Shown: positions 29,677 through 40,190 of the stretch, piece after piece
Layout: each line of letters starts with the position of its first letter
Position numbering within the stretch: the first letter of the stretch is position 1
Source of the DNA: Synechococcus sp. WH 8016
GTDB taxonomy: Bacteria; Cyanobacteriota; Cyanobacteriia; PCC-6307; Cyanobiaceae
Length of the DNA stretch: 64,000 nt
Assembly: GCF_000230675.1 (NCBI RefSeq)
Contig: NZ_AGIK01000003.1
Span: 124,001-188,000, forward strand
Direction: 5' to 3'
The notes under the pieces: model-generated
Told to the model about the DNA's origin: nothing
What the model saw: only the letters and a program-made list of their open reading frames with translations
The model's database searches: none
Position numbers and translations under genes: made by a program

Positions 29677-30902
29677 TCACCAAGGAGATCCAATCAATTC
29701 AAGACCAGCCCAGGAGAAGGGATTCTCCACACCAGCTGCAATACGGCGGCGCTGGGACGGATCAAGGTCTTGAAGCAAGGGCTGTCCGCCCGCTCCAATC
29801 TGATGACCTTGAAGGGACACCGATCCCAGAGCAAAGACCTGTCGCGTGCGTTGCAAAGCCTCCGCCTTGGGAAGGCCCTCAGCAAGGAATCGATAAAACT
29901 GCACAAAAAACGCGGACGTCACCACATCATCGACGTACCAAAGGGTGCAATAGCACTGCGGGCTCCTGCCTGTAAGGCCAAGCCAGCAAAACCCAATTCG
30001 CTGTCCTTGTCTCCCAACATGGTGCGACAGGCACTCAGCACCATGAGATCAAGAGCAGCCACTCGTCGCTGACGGCGTAGTTGGACAAAGTCAGCCATCG
30101 ACATCGGTCCTTCGCCTGCATACAGGACCGATGTCGATGGTCCTCCAGGTCGAAAGTCGGCATGGGAGGCCACATGAACGCGGGAATAGCGAGGAGCTCC
30201 AGCACGGTCGAGAAAAGAGCGAGGCGTAAAGCCATCGTTGAGATAGCGATCGGTGCTGCCAGAGTCACGAATCTTGTTGAGCTCCTGAGGCACAAGCGGA
30301 AGGGGTGCCAACGTCTCAGATGAAGAAGCGCCCATGGCGAGGAGTCCAAGAGAGCGACGCGACGCACTCAAATCCGTGAGAGCCAAATAAGGCGAAAAGG
30401 CAAAGCCGAAGCGATCTCCGAAATAGGTCTCGCCATCACTCAACGCTCAGAAGGGAGCAGCTTGGAGTCCCTGATCAGCCGCAATCAACAATGTAGTGAT
30501 ACCAGCCTCATCCAAACGCGCTTGCATCGACGCAATCAGCAGCTGATGCAATTGCCGGGAAGCCGACTGAGGGTTCTCCACATTCAACGACTCTTGTCGG
30601 GACAGCTGGCGATAGAGATCTTTCAGCAGTGCAGTGAAACGCTCCCGTGACACCTCGATTCGCTGCGCCTTAGCGGCACCTTCAGCCGTCACCAAGGTGA
30701 GGTCGAGAAACCCGGTTTGAGCTTCGGTGAAATTCACGCGGAACACCTCCGGGACAACGGCCTCCCCTATCTGGGTTTGCTGTTGAACCTCCAATAACGA
30801 CTGCTGGATCTGCGAAACAGATGGAGAAGCCAGAACAGAACCATCAAGGGTTTCATACAATCCCAAGGCTTCCACGGCTCGAAGCGTGGCCTGAACGTCG
30901 GA
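29677..30902 (-). pseudogene. CHAT-domain (caspase-like) protein, broken
   Basis: CHAT domains are caspase-like Cys proteases. Three pieces on one strand form one domain: 30902-30447 (TLVTAEGAAKAQRIEVSR to LLIAADQGLQAAPF), an in-frame TGA at 30446-30444, then 30443-29919 with the catalytic His in HVASHADF and Cys in VLSACRTML, then a frameshift near 29920 into 29925-29677 (VTSAFFVQFYRFLAEGLPKAEAL to NPFSWAGLELIG). Both catalytic residues remain, but one nonsense codon and one frameshift break the gene, and stops at 30903-30910 cut off the N-terminal part. Normal relatives are longer and often carry TPRs. Confidence 0.8.
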
Positions 30903-31018
30903 TCATTAAAATTTCAGACTGGCCTCATCTGCAGACAACACCATCTGAGCGGGCCCGGTTGACAGCATTGGGGCTGAGCATCTGAGGATGCAAACAACTC
31001 AACACGGATTGAATCAAA

Positions 31019-31513
31019 AGCAACGGATACGGGAAGAACGGCGTTCGTGGGTGCAACAGCTACAACCTGAGCATTGAAGGCGGGAGAGCCGATCACATTG
31101 ACCTGCAACAACTGCAAACGCTGCCGGAAGGCAGCCTTGGATACTGCTATGCCAATCAGTTGATCCGCTTGGGCATCACGCCCTACTCCCTAATCGACCC
31201 CTCTCCGGTTAACCATGCAAACGAGTTCGTAATTCACCGACTCAAGGAGACCCACGACATTGTTCATGTACTCACAGGGTTTGGCATTGATGGCATCAGC
31301 AAAATCGGCCTGCAAGGCTTCAACCTGGCTCAAAACCGGTCGCCGCTAGCGGTAATGCTGATTTTTGGCTCCATGCTCAGCAGTCTGAAAAACGACGAGC
31401 CCCTTGAACCGCTGCTGCGCGCGCTGGCCCATGGCTATCAAATGGGACTGGACGCAGAACTCGTTGTCAGCAGAAAACTCGAAGAAGACTGGGATCGACC
31501 ACTCAAAGATTAA
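31019..31513 (+). pseudogene. Coq4-like protein, 5' end lost
   Basis: The frame open from about 31019 gives LQQLQTLPEGSLGYCYANQLIRLG, then THDIVHVLTGFGIDGISKIGLQGFNLAQ (the HDxxH metal motif of Coq4-type proteins, here HDIVH) and ends WDRPLKD. Coq4 family members act in quinone biosynthesis or binding. The first start codons are an internal TTG at 31160 or weak upstream codons, and the usual N-terminal 50-80 residues are missing or in other frames, overlapping antisense CHAT remnants. Probably a 5'-truncated pseudogene; a short functional protein cannot be excluded. Confidence 0.65.
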
Positions 31514-32484
31514 CGCAAAGAATTAAAGCTTCCAACGGAAACTGAAGATTAAAGTCAATCAAAATGCAAAGCCAATAAGCATTCTGACACTTTAACGATC
31601 CAAAAAAGGAAAAAGGCGCAATCCATGGATCTACAAAAGAGCATACGAGTGAGAATCACAGTTCTATACAAGATTCAACCTTAGCATTCGCGTTCCTATC
31701 GCACAACATTCTGCAAAAGATCAATAAAATAGTAATCCAGCAGTATTCCAACTTAGGCAGACTTGTAGGCCTTTAACGCCATTGGATAACCGACTATTTC
31801 TCAATTCATATTATTATAACAAGCCTAGTTACAAGCAGGCGCAAGCAAGAAGCGTAGGGTTGCTTACACATTGCGCCATTGATCAACTGAAGAAAAAGAA
31901 CATAGTAAAGTTCGTCTACAATCAAATCCTCCCTAAAGACACAAGGATGATATGGAGCATTTTAATGCGATCCTCCTTGATACAAAAAGCTTCCCAAAAT
32001 AAAATTAAAAACCAACCTCTATCAAAATCATAGACACGCTAATAATCCACTCACTCCATGGAGCCCTGCTGATTACTGAAGCACTTACCACTAAAAGTAC
32101 AAATAATCATACAACCATCGCAAACACTATTCACAGTTTTAGACCAGGCTGGAAAATCAAAATGATGGCATTGGCAACCACATCGAAGATTCAGACCAAT
32201 AAAAACGGACTAGATCGAGCAACTCAAGAGATTCTAAAAAAACAAATTTGCAGGAATCGCATGGCTTCTTGCATATCGTTTCAAAAAGGTGCTGACTGGA
32301 TTCTCACTACACTTGCAATGGGTGCCTGTGATTTGATTATGTTGAACACGAACAAACAAGCTACCCATAAAGATGAATAGCTTGACAGGCCCTAGAAATA
32401 ATAATGCGGGTCATGGCAAACTCAAAAAATTTGTATTATATTTAGGAAACTCAAAACACACAGCCAATTGGCAAGGTCGAAACA
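31514..32484. other. Long AT-rich gap before the chemosensory cluster
   Basis: 971 bp. Two short frames (31782-32033 and 32162-32380) have AT-driven composition, no start signal and no recognised motif, so I do not call them genes. The gap presumably holds the promoter of cheA. Confidence 0.5.
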
Positions 32485-34665
32485 ATGCACATGATAAGTG
32501 AAGCAATACAGAATTCGCTTCAAGAGATATCCCTTGAGATCGCATTTATAGAAAATGGTAGTGAAGAGACTAGCTTAACCCTCAACAATGGACTAGAGCA
32601 ACTAATCAAATCGCTAGATGAGGCAAAGGCAAGCAAGAGCATAAAAGTAGCCCGTGATATGCAGAATGAGGTCCAACATACAAACCAAAAGAATAAACCC
32701 GTGAACTCGGATATGTTGTCAAATTTCTACCTACAACTAGAGAAGAAGATTTATGAAGAGCTGAATACTGAGCAATCGTCGAAAACATCAATCAAACCAG
32801 TACACGAAGAGATTGAGAGCATAGAGAAAGATGAGGAAGATGAAATATTTGTGCTCAAGATCGAAGATAGCGACGACATTGACTTATTAACAGAATTCTG
32901 CACTGAGGGACGAGATTTGCTTGCAGAAATCGAGCAAGGGATTCTCGTACTCGAAGAAAATCCAAATCACAAAGAAACCCTCAATGTAATCTTCAGAGCC
33001 TTCCACACGTTCAAAGGTGGGGCAGGCTTTCTAGGATTGGGCAACATCAAAGACTTGGCTCATATCATGGAATCCCTCTTAGACAAATGCAGGCAAGGTG
33101 AACTAACGATTAACCATGCATTGATCAACTCAATTTTATCCGGAAGCGACAAACTGCAACAGTTGATTGCCAATATTGAATCCAGCCTAAAAAGAAAAGA
33201 TAATTCAATAACATTTAAAACCAAAACAATTCAGCTCATTGAAAAGGTTAGCAATCTATTGGAGGGAATAGATGTTGATGATCCAGAAAGGCATCCAGAA
33301 CCAGCTCAAATCGAAGAGGAAGGTCCATTAAAAGAAGAGGAAACATCCGTTACAAAAATCCCAGATCTAGACGTAATAACAGTTACCACAGAGCAAGATC
33401 AAGAACCATTAGTAGCACCAAAACACCAGGAGAAGCAACAATTAGAAGAGCCAAAAGCAAGAGAGCTAAAAAGCTTTGTAAAAATCAAAACAGAAAAATT
33501 AGATGAATTGATTGACCTTGTAGGGGAATTAGTGATTGCAAAGTCAATGGTAGAAGAACACCCCTCAGTGGCAAATATGAACAGCGGTGACTTTAGCCTT
33601 CAATTACGTCAGCTCTCAAGAATCTCTACTGAGCTACAAAGAACAGCGATGTCCCTGAGGATGGTACCAATACGCAATACATTCCGCAAAATGAATAGGC
33701 TTGTCCGAGATTTATCATCAACTCAGAACAAACAAGTGCAATTAGTGCTTAAAGGCGAGGAAACAGAATTAGATCGAAATATTGTAGAGGCTTTAGTAGA
33801 TCCCCTTATTCATATGCTTCGTAACTCCATTGATCACGGATTGGAATTAGCGGAAGAAAGAGAATCTGCAGGAAAGGAAAGTTGTGGAACCATTACACTT
33901 GAGGCATGTCATCAAGGTGGAGGAATACTGATTAAAGTTGAAGACGATGGACGCGGAATTGATTCGGAAAAAGTATTAAGCAAAGCAAGAGAAAATGGGA
34001 TCGTTACAGATGATTTTAATGGGGGGCAGACAGATGCCCTCGAGCTCATTTTTGTACCAGGTTTTTCAACAGCTCAATCCGTTACAGATATCTCAGGTCG
34101 AGGTGTTGGGATGGACGTCGTACGGGAAAATATCGCAAAACTTCGCGGAAGGCTGAGTATTAAATCCACAGTGGGCAAAGGAACAACATTTTGTATCTAT
34201 TTACCACTCACCCTAGCAATCATTGATGGGCTACTAATAGGCGTTGGGAAACAAAGATTTATCATGCCAACACTTAGCATCAAAGAATCCTTCAAGCCAA
34301 TACCTGGAATACTCACTACAGTTAAAGGTAAAAAGCTGCTCGCAAACCTGAGAGGAAAACTTATTCCTATCATCAAACTCAGCGAAAAACTAGGAATCCA
34401 AGGAGGCATTGAAAAAACCGAGGACGGAATCGTTCTAATTATTAACTCTAGCGGTCAGGAAAAAGGCTTGCTTGTCGATAGATTGATTAATAAGCAAGAA
34501 GTCGTTATTAAAGCTGTTGGTGACACATTAAAGCAACAGCCTCTATATTCTGGTGCAGCAATTTTAGGTGATGGCAGAGCAGCCTTAATTCTGGATCCAG
34601 ATCAATTGGGAAAACCGGAATTAAAGCTCAAAAGTGATCCATACCAAGCAAAGCCGTTCAATTAA
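32485..34665 (+). CDS. cheA: Chemosensory histidine kinase CheA
   Basis: Autophosphorylates in response to receptor arrays and passes phosphate to receiver domains. 726 residues. Seen: an N-terminal helical region of unclear role (1-120), the HPt (P1) domain with phospho-His 174 in AFHTFKGGAGFLGL, an acidic linker (265-330), dimerisation helices (332-400), the ATPase with N box (443-453, HMLRNSIDHGLE), G1 DDGRGID (487-493), F box PGFSTA (525-530) and G2 GRGVGMD (538-544), and a C-terminal CheW-like domain (about 580-715). No P2 docking domain is obvious. First gene of cheA-cheW-mcp-cheR-cheB-REC/cyclase. AT-rich codon use unlike the core genes. Confidence 0.96.
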   Translation: MHMISEAIQNSLQEISLEIAFIENGSEETSLTLNNGLEQLIKSLDEAKASKSIKVARDMQNEVQHTNQKNKPVNSDMLSNFYLQLEKKIYEELNTEQSSKTSIKPVHEEIESIEKDEEDEIFVLKIEDSDDIDLLTEFCTEGRDLLAEIEQGILVLEENPNHKETLNVIFRAFHTFKGGAGFLGLGNIKDLAHIMESLLDKCRQGELTINHALINSILSGSDKLQQLIANIESSLKRKDNSITFKTKTIQLIEKVSNLLEGIDVDDPERHPEPAQIEEEGPLKEEETSVTKIPDLDVITVTTEQDQEPLVAPKHQEKQQLEEPKARELKSFVKIKTEKLDELIDLVGELVIAKSMVEEHPSVANMNSGDFSLQLRQLSRISTELQRTAMSLRMVPIRNTFRKMNRLVRDLSSTQNKQVQLVLKGEETELDRNIVEALVDPLIHMLRNSIDHGLELAEERESAGKESCGTITLEACHQGGGILIKVEDDGRGIDSEKVLSKARENGIVTDDFNGGQTDALELIFVPGFSTAQSVTDISGRGVGMDVVRENIAKLRGRLSIKSTVGKGTTFCIYLPLTLAIIDGLLIGVGKQRFIMPTLSIKESFKPIPGILTTVKGKKLLANLRGKLIPIIKLSEKLGIQGGIEKTEDGIVLIINSSGQEKGLLVDRLINKQEVVIKAVGDTLKQQPLYSGAAILGDGRAALILDPDQLGKPELKLKSDPYQAKPFN

Positions 34666-34950
34666 TTGATAAAAAAGAACACGCAACGAAGGCCTCGTGT
34701 AGCAAGCAAAAAAGATGCATTCGATACAATAATACTCAAGAAAATATGATAAGGAGCTTATGTTTAAATAATGCAAAAAATTAGTTAACACACCTTCCGA
34801 AGTTTATAGAATTGATATAAGCTTGTAAAGAGTACCTCATGTCAGCACCTGTCCCAAGCATCAACAAAGAAGCAGACTGTTTATATCTTGCGCAGCAAGA
34901 TTAAATTTAACTTCTTTCAGAAACTAAGCACCCATCTCAATGAGCAACTG

Positions 34951-35472
34951 ATGAGCAACAAGAGAAAAACAGAACGACGAGCAAGGGCAGGAAAATATCT
35001 CAACTTTCATCTCGGAAGTGAGTGTTATGGTATCTCAGTGACTGATATCAGTGAAATAATCAGACTCTGCCCAATCACTGAAATGCCCAAAATGCCCCAA
35101 TATTTTCTGGGTGTTATCAATCTCCGCGGTAAAATCATTCCAGTGATCGACCTTGCTAAAAGATTAGACCTATCCAAAGAGGAAGATCTAGAACGAGCTT
35201 GCATCATTGTTGTGAATGCTCAAAATAATGAGCAAGAGAACCAACTGGTTGGATTACAAGTTGATAAGGTCGACGAGGTAGTAGCCATTAATGAAGATTC
35301 AATGGAAGCTCCTCCTGATTTCTATGACAGCATTAGTGGGCACTTTATTCAAGCAATGGCGAAGGTGAAAGATGCTGTAGTGACCATTTTAGATATTGAA
35401 GACATTTTATCTAACACAAAAGATCTAGAACATAAAGAGGAGGAACCTCATCAAGAAACTTATGCTATTTAA
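34951..35472 (+). CDS. cheW: Chemosensory adaptor CheW
   Basis: Couples CheA to receptors in the array. 173 residues from ATG 34951; the frame extends to a TTG at 34888 but the CheW fold starts at YLNFHLGSECYGISVTDISEII. Seen: PKMPQYFLGVINLRGKIIPVIDLAKRL (the core two-barrel junction), VGLQVDKVDEVV and a C-terminal acidic tail beyond the domain. 285 bp separate it from cheA and 43 bp from the receptor gene. Confidence 0.93.
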   Translation: MSNKRKTERRARAGKYLNFHLGSECYGISVTDISEIIRLCPITEMPKMPQYFLGVINLRGKIIPVIDLAKRLDLSKEEDLERACIIVVNAQNNEQENQLVGLQVDKVDEVVAINEDSMEAPPDFYDSISGHFIQAMAKVKDAVVTILDIEDILSNTKDLEHKEEEPHQETYAI

Positions 35473-35515
35473 TTGCTTTCCATTGTCAAACGATTCCATT
35501 TTCTAAGACTCTTTC

Positions 35516-37084
35516 ATGAAACTTACTGTCAAATTGCTAATCCGCGCCACTGCAGCATTAGTAAGTATTGCACTTATTGGAGCGCTAACAGCGAGTACTT
35601 TATTAGGCAGAGCAACAGCCATTAATGGGCCATCCTATGAAAAGATCATTGCCAGTAAAGATCTCATAGCAGATATTCTTCCACCCCCAAACTATATTAT
35701 TGAACTGCATTTCTACGTTACTCGCGCAATGCTTGATGTTGAGCAAAGCGGGAAGCGAAACAAGAATGCTACGAAATCTGAAAACGTGGACAAGCTTATT
35801 AGTATTTTTCCTATGTTGAAACAAAATTACGAGCAAAAGATTGACTATTGGGAAACAGATTCAAGCATTACTGAAAACGAGCGGGAGTTGTTAACAGAAG
35901 GTTCAAACGAGTATGCAAGCAAATATATTAAAATCGTTGAAACTGAACTACTTCCTGCTTTGAGTGAAAACAAAGCCTCTAAAGCCCTTTCTGTTTATAA
36001 TGAACTAGATCAAAATTACTACACTCACAGAAGCAAAGTTGACCAGCTCGTCGAAATAGCTAAAGAAGAAATCATTAATAACGAGAACGATGCCAATATA
36101 ACAGCTGAGCACCAGAGAAATATTTTGATCGTCATTACAGCTGCCTTACTAGGAACTGCCTATATTCTTTTATATATGATGCAAAGAGACTTCGCAAAGC
36201 CCCTCGAACAGATTGCCAATAATTTAGGAAACAGATCTAATAATGTTTTTCAATTTTCAAATCAAGTTGCAGATTCTAGCAATCAACTAGCAGAAGGAGC
36301 TAGTGAGCAAGCGGCTGCTATCGAAGAAACAAGTGCATCGCTTGAACAGATGTCTAGCATGATTCATACTACGGCCAACAACGCTGACCATGCAAAGACA
36401 CTGGCAAGCGACTCTCAAGGATGTGCAAATGAAGGAATCCTAAGCATGGAGAAAATGACAAAAGCAATGGAAGAAATTGAACACTCAAGCAACGAAGTGG
36501 TTAAGATAGTAAAAAACATCGACGAAATTGCATTTCAAACAAATATTTTGGCTCTCAATGCTGCTGTTGAAGCTGCAAGAGCAGGTGAATCCGGAGCAGG
36601 ATTTGCAGTTGTCGCAGAAGAAGTTCGATCCCTAGCTCAGCGCAGTGCTGCAGCTGCAAACGAATCAGCTAGTAAAATCGAAGCTTCCATATTGAGCAGT
36701 CGACAAGGGACAGAGTGTCTGCATACTGTTGAAAGCTCATTTACAAGTATTAGTCAAAAGGTACAGGAAACAAAAAAACTAATATCGGAAATCGCTCTGG
36801 CGTCACAAGAGCAAGCTCAGGGAATTGAACATGTCACTATCGCCATTCATGAGATGAGCAAAGTAGCTCAAACAAGTGCAATGAGTTCAGAAAAAATTGC
36901 TAGTGCTGCATCAGAATTAAGAAAGCAATCCTCCCGGCAACTGGGTATCACATCGGATCTTAGAAATATCATTGATGGATCTGAAATCGCCGACAAAAAC
37001 TATAAAACTAAAAGGTTAAATCCTTCCAGTCAAGTGATATCCAAAGAAGCCGAAAATCTTGACGATCAGTTTGGAGATTATTGA
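35516..37084 (+). CDS. Methyl-accepting chemoreceptor
   Basis: 522 residues. TM1 (about 6-27), an external four-helix-bundle-like sensor domain (about 30-200, mostly helical with few conserved residues), TM2 (about 203-222, [19 protein letters not shown]), then directly the cytoplasmic helical bundle with no clear HAMP domain, a hairpin tip [22 protein letters not shown] (about 337-360) that binds CheA/CheW, and a return helix. The ligand cannot be told from sequence. Glu/Gln pairs on the bundle ([16 protein letters not shown] and EQAQGIEH) are candidate methylation sites for the linked CheR and CheB. Confidence 0.93.
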   Translation: MKLTVKLLIRATAALVSIALIGALTASTLLGRATAINGPSYEKIIASKDLIADILPPPNYIIELHFYVTRAMLDVEQSGKRNKNATKSENVDKLISIFPMLKQNYEQKIDYWETDSSITENERELLTEGSNEYASKYIKIVETELLPALSENKASKALSVYNELDQNYYTHRSKVDQLVEIAKEEIINNENDANITAEHQRNILIVITAALLGTAYILLYMMQRDFAKPLEQIANNLGNRSNNVFQFSNQVADSSNQLAEGASEQAAAIEETSASLEQMSSMIHTTANNADHAKTLASDSQGCANEGILSMEKMTKAMEEIEHSSNEVVKIVKNIDEIAFQTNILALNAAVEAARAGESGAGFAVVAEEVRSLAQRSAAAANESASKIEASILSSRQGTECLHTVESSFTSISQKVQETKKLISEIALASQEQAQGIEHVTIAIHEMSKVAQTSAMSSEKIASAASELRKQSSRQLGITSDLRNIIDGSEIADKNYKTKRLNPSSQVISKEAENLDDQFGDY

Positions 37085-37086
37085 AA

Positions 37087-37965
37087 ATGACAAGCACATT
37101 TCAAGATAAAGTTTTACAAGAAGATGCTCTTTCCACTGAAGACTACCAATTCCTTTGTTCAATTGTCTACAAACAAAGTCGGATTAATCTTGGAGACAAA
37201 AAGAAATCATTTCTTTCCAGCAGGTTACTAGGAAGAAGAAATAGTCTTCATATAGATTCCTGGAAAAGTTATTGCCAATTTCTCAAGTCGACAGCAGTAG
37301 AAACTGAAATCGATATTCTTATTGATCTCATCGCGACGAATCACACAAGTTTTTTTCGAGAAAACCAGCAACTCAAACGGGTCGAAGAGGAAATCATTCC
37401 GACTTTAGTTGACATCGATAGAAACCGACTAAAAGAATTAAAACTATGGTCAGCAGCATGTTCCTCTGGTGAGGAGCCCTATTCATTAGCAATTACGGTC
37501 AGTGAATTTTTCAGGAAGAACCAGAATTTAAAAACCAATTGGTCCGTCTATGCGAGTGATATTTCGCAAAAAGCATTGAAAATAGCTGAGAAGGCAATTT
37601 ACAACGAAACCAAATTAAACCTACCTGATCCGGAATTGCTGGAGCGTTACTTTAGTCGAGGACTGAAATCATATACTGGAAAGTGTCGAATCAAAAAAAG
37701 CATCAAAGATAAGGTTCGCCTCAAACGCATCAATCTGTTTCAACCCATTTACCCACTTCCACACAAATATCATATTATTCTATGCAGGAATACACTTATA
37801 TACTTTGATCGAAAATCGCAAGAATTGCTTGTTTCTAAGCTATACAATCAACTTGATCCAGGAGGGTATTTAGTTGTAGGCTATTCTGACAGCCTTGCAT
37901 TGATAAAGCATCAATTTAAATCAATTGGGGGTGGATTTTTCCAAAAAGCTGAGGCGGAAAGCTAA
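37087..37965 (+). CDS. cheR: Chemoreceptor methyltransferase CheR
   Basis: Methylates receptor glutamates with S-adenosylmethionine. 292 residues from ATG 37087, 2 bp after the receptor stop; a TTG at 37081 is an overlapping alternative. Seen: N-terminal helical domain (about 15-75), NHTSFFRENQQ, the SAM site LWSAACSSGEEPYSLAI, YASDISQKALKIA, and ILCRNTLIYFD. The stop shares one base with the cheB start (TAATG), so translation is coupled. Confidence 0.94.
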   Translation: MTSTFQDKVLQEDALSTEDYQFLCSIVYKQSRINLGDKKKSFLSSRLLGRRNSLHIDSWKSYCQFLKSTAVETEIDILIDLIATNHTSFFRENQQLKRVEEEIIPTLVDIDRNRLKELKLWSAACSSGEEPYSLAITVSEFFRKNQNLKTNWSVYASDISQKALKIAEKAIYNETKLNLPDPELLERYFSRGLKSYTGKCRIKKSIKDKVRLKRINLFQPIYPLPHKYHIILCRNTLIYFDRKSQELLVSKLYNQLDPGGYLVVGYSDSLALIKHQFKSIGGGFFQKAEAES

Positions 37966-39029
37966 TGCTAAATTACACACAAAGAAAAATCAAAGTTCTT
38001 GTAATTGATGATTCAGCCATCGTACGCAAAGTCATCAGCGAAACTCTCGACATGGATCCTGAAATCGAAGTTGTTGGTGTAGCGAATGATCCCCTTATTG
38101 CGATCACTAAGATACCAAAATTAAATCCAGATGTTTTGACATTAGATATGGAGATGCCCCGCATGGACGGGTTGACATACCTAAAAAAACTCAAAGCAGA
38201 AGGATCAACGATTCCAGTAGTCGTCATCAGTTCCCTCACTCAACAAGGATCAAAGATTGCCTTAGAAGCGATGGAAGCTGGTGCTTGTGACGTCCTAGCA
38301 AAGCCAGACGGCATGAGCTCGATCGGAGCACTCGCCGGAAAATTGGCTTATCACATTAAAGCTGCTGCAAAGGCGAAAAGGAATCTAAAGCCTATTACTC
38401 ATCAAAAAGCCACCCTGCATTCTTACCAATCCATTCATTCCTCCAAAATAGACCACAGAATCATCGTGATCGGTGCTTCAACAGGAGGAGTTGAGGCCCT
38501 TCGCTATATCTTACCTTCTTTACCTGCAAATCTTCCTCCAATTGCAGTTGTTCAACACATTCCCCAATACTTCTCAAAAGCTGTTGCATCAAGAATCAAT
38601 GATATAAGTGAAATCAACGTGCGAGAAGCCCAGGATAACGAAGTGTTGTCTTCTGGGAACTGTCTTATTGCCCCAGGTGATAGCCACATGATGCTGATTA
38701 GAAAGGGAGACATCTATCAAGTTCGGCTATTAAAAACCCCACCTGTCCACCATTGCAGACCAGCTGTTGATATTTTATTTCGCTCTGCATCGACTGCAGC
38801 AGGCGCTCATACACTTGGAGTGCTGCTCACCGGAATGGGTAGTGACGGGGCGAGAGGATTACAAGCTATTAAACAAGCAGGAGGTTATTCACTAGCCCAG
38901 AACGAAGCAAGCTGTATCGTGTACGGTATGCCACGGGTTGCTACAGAGCTGGGTGTTGTTGACCAAAGTATTGATCTACAGGCCATCCCGAAGGCAATTA
39001 TTAATACATTACAAAGGATTCCATCTTAA
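37965..39029 (+). CDS. cheB: Receptor methylesterase CheB
   Basis: Removes methyl groups from receptors; the receiver domain is activated by CheA. 354 residues. Receiver domain 9-125 with phospho-Asp 61 in LTLDMEMPRMDGL and KPD at 113-115; linker about 135-160; esterase domain with catalytic Ser172 (GASTGG), His198 (VQHIP) and Asp294 (GMGSDGA). All catalytic residues are present. Confidence 0.95.
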   Translation: MLNYTQRKIKVLVIDDSAIVRKVISETLDMDPEIEVVGVANDPLIAITKIPKLNPDVLTLDMEMPRMDGLTYLKKLKAEGSTIPVVVISSLTQQGSKIALEAMEAGACDVLAKPDGMSSIGALAGKLAYHIKAAAKAKRNLKPITHQKATLHSYQSIHSSKIDHRIIVIGASTGGVEALRYILPSLPANLPPIAVVQHIPQYFSKAVASRINDISEINVREAQDNEVLSSGNCLIAPGDSHMMLIRKGDIYQVRLLKTPPVHHCRPAVDILFRSASTAAGAHTLGVLLTGMGSDGARGLQAIKQAGGYSLAQNEASCIVYGMPRVATELGVVDQSIDLQAIPKAIINTLQRIPS

Positions 39030-39050
39030 ATACTAACTCACTAAGCACGC

Positions 39051-40190
39051 ATGATTGATCAAAACAAGCCTTCATTAATGCCCAGCGAAGCTGGATACAA
39101 CCTACTAATGAATGCGCATATATTAGTTGTTGACGACAGCAAAATGCTTAGAATGGGTATAACCAGAGCACTCCGAAAGCTAGGCATTAAGAATATTCAA
39201 GAAGCCGTCGATGGAGTTGATGCCCTTGAGCGACTCAATACGGAAACATTCGACCTCATGTTGCTTGACATGGAGATGCCAAAACTTAATGGACTAGCAG
39301 TTCTCTCGGAAATGCAAAATAATACAGAGCTTAAATCCTTACCCGTCATTGTTATTTCGGGCGGGGAGTCAATGGATGAAATTGTTGCCTGTATCGAAAT
39401 GGGTGCAGAAGATTATCTCCCAAAACCATTTAGCAACGTTCTATTAAGGGCAAGACTTGCTTCATCCTTAGAAAAAAAACGTTTGCGGGACATCGAGATA
39501 AGTCAGCGCAAGCAACTCGAATCACAACACATAAAGCTAATTCAAGAGCAAGAAAAGGCCGAGTTATTACTTCTCAATATCCTCCCTGCTCAAATCTCAG
39601 ATCGCTTAAAGAGCGGAGAGGATCGATGTGCAGATCGGCATGCAAGCGTAAGTATTTTATTCGCGGATCTTGTTGGATTCACCAAGCTTTCACAAGGCAT
39701 GACAGCAAGTCAGCTGGTTGATATGCTGCATGGTCTCTTTTCTGATTTCGACGAAAAAGTAAATCAGCTTGGGCTTGAAAAGATTAAAACAATTGGCGAT
39801 TGTTACATGCTTGTTGGAGGTCTTCCCAATCCTCGGGAAGACCATGCAACTGCAGTCGTCACAATGGGGCTTCACATGTTGGACGTCATGCAAAAATTCA
39901 ACGCATTAAACAATACAGATCTTTCAATGCGCATAGGAGTTCATAGTGGACCTGTTGTTGCCGGAGTCATCGGCAAACATAAATTCACTTATGATCTTTG
40001 GGGCAATAGCGTCAACATTGCAAGCCGAATGGAATCAAGCGGCAGCCCTGGAAGAGTCCATATCTCAAGTCAAACATCTGAACTTCTCGATGATAATTTC
40101 ACTTTAGAATCAAGGGGTATTATCCCAATCAAAAGCCTTGGAGATGTTGCAACCTTCTTCGCAACCTACAATGACAAACCTAGCATCTAA
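39051..40190 (+). CDS. Response regulator fused to class III adenylate cyclase
   Basis: 379 residues. Receiver domain (about 22-140) with Asp pair 28-29, phospho-Asp73 in LLDMEMP and Lys125; a coiled-coil linker (about 140-180); a class III cyclase (about 195-375) with metal ligands Asp206 (LFADLVGF) and Asp250 (KTIGDCYM), ATP-specifying Lys244 and Asp315 (TYDLWGN), and transition-state Asn322/Arg326 (VNIASR). This residue set fits cAMP rather than cGMP synthesis. It starts 21 bp after cheB and is the last gene of the cluster. No CheY is encoded, so it is the likely output, making cAMP when CheA phosphorylates it (inference). Confidence 0.95.
   Translation: MIDQNKPSLMPSEAGYNLLMNAHILVVDDSKMLRMGITRALRKLGIKNIQEAVDGVDALERLNTETFDLMLLDMEMPKLNGLAVLSEMQNNTELKSLPVIVISGGESMDEIVACIEMGAEDYLPKPFSNVLLRARLASSLEKKRLRDIEISQRKQLESQHIKLIQEQEKAELLLLNILPAQISDRLKSGEDRCADRHASVSILFADLVGFTKLSQGMTASQLVDMLHGLFSDFDEKVNQLGLEKIKTIGDCYMLVGGLPNPREDHATAVVTMGLHMLDVMQKFNALNNTDLSMRIGVHSGPVVAGVIGKHKFTYDLWGNSVNIASRMESSGSPGRVHISSQTSELLDDNFTLESRGIIPIKSLGDVATFFATYNDKPSI

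Noticed and set aside
30914-31117. 67-codon leftward frame upstream of the CHAT pieces
   Set aside because: Could be a further remnant of the CHAT gene N-terminus, but it overlaps the Coq4 remnant antisense and I cannot place it in a family.
31782-32033. 83-codon open frame
   Set aside because: Arises from AT-rich DNA; no start signal, no known motif.
32162-32380. 72-codon open frame
   Set aside because: Same reasons; slightly protein-like but unsupported.
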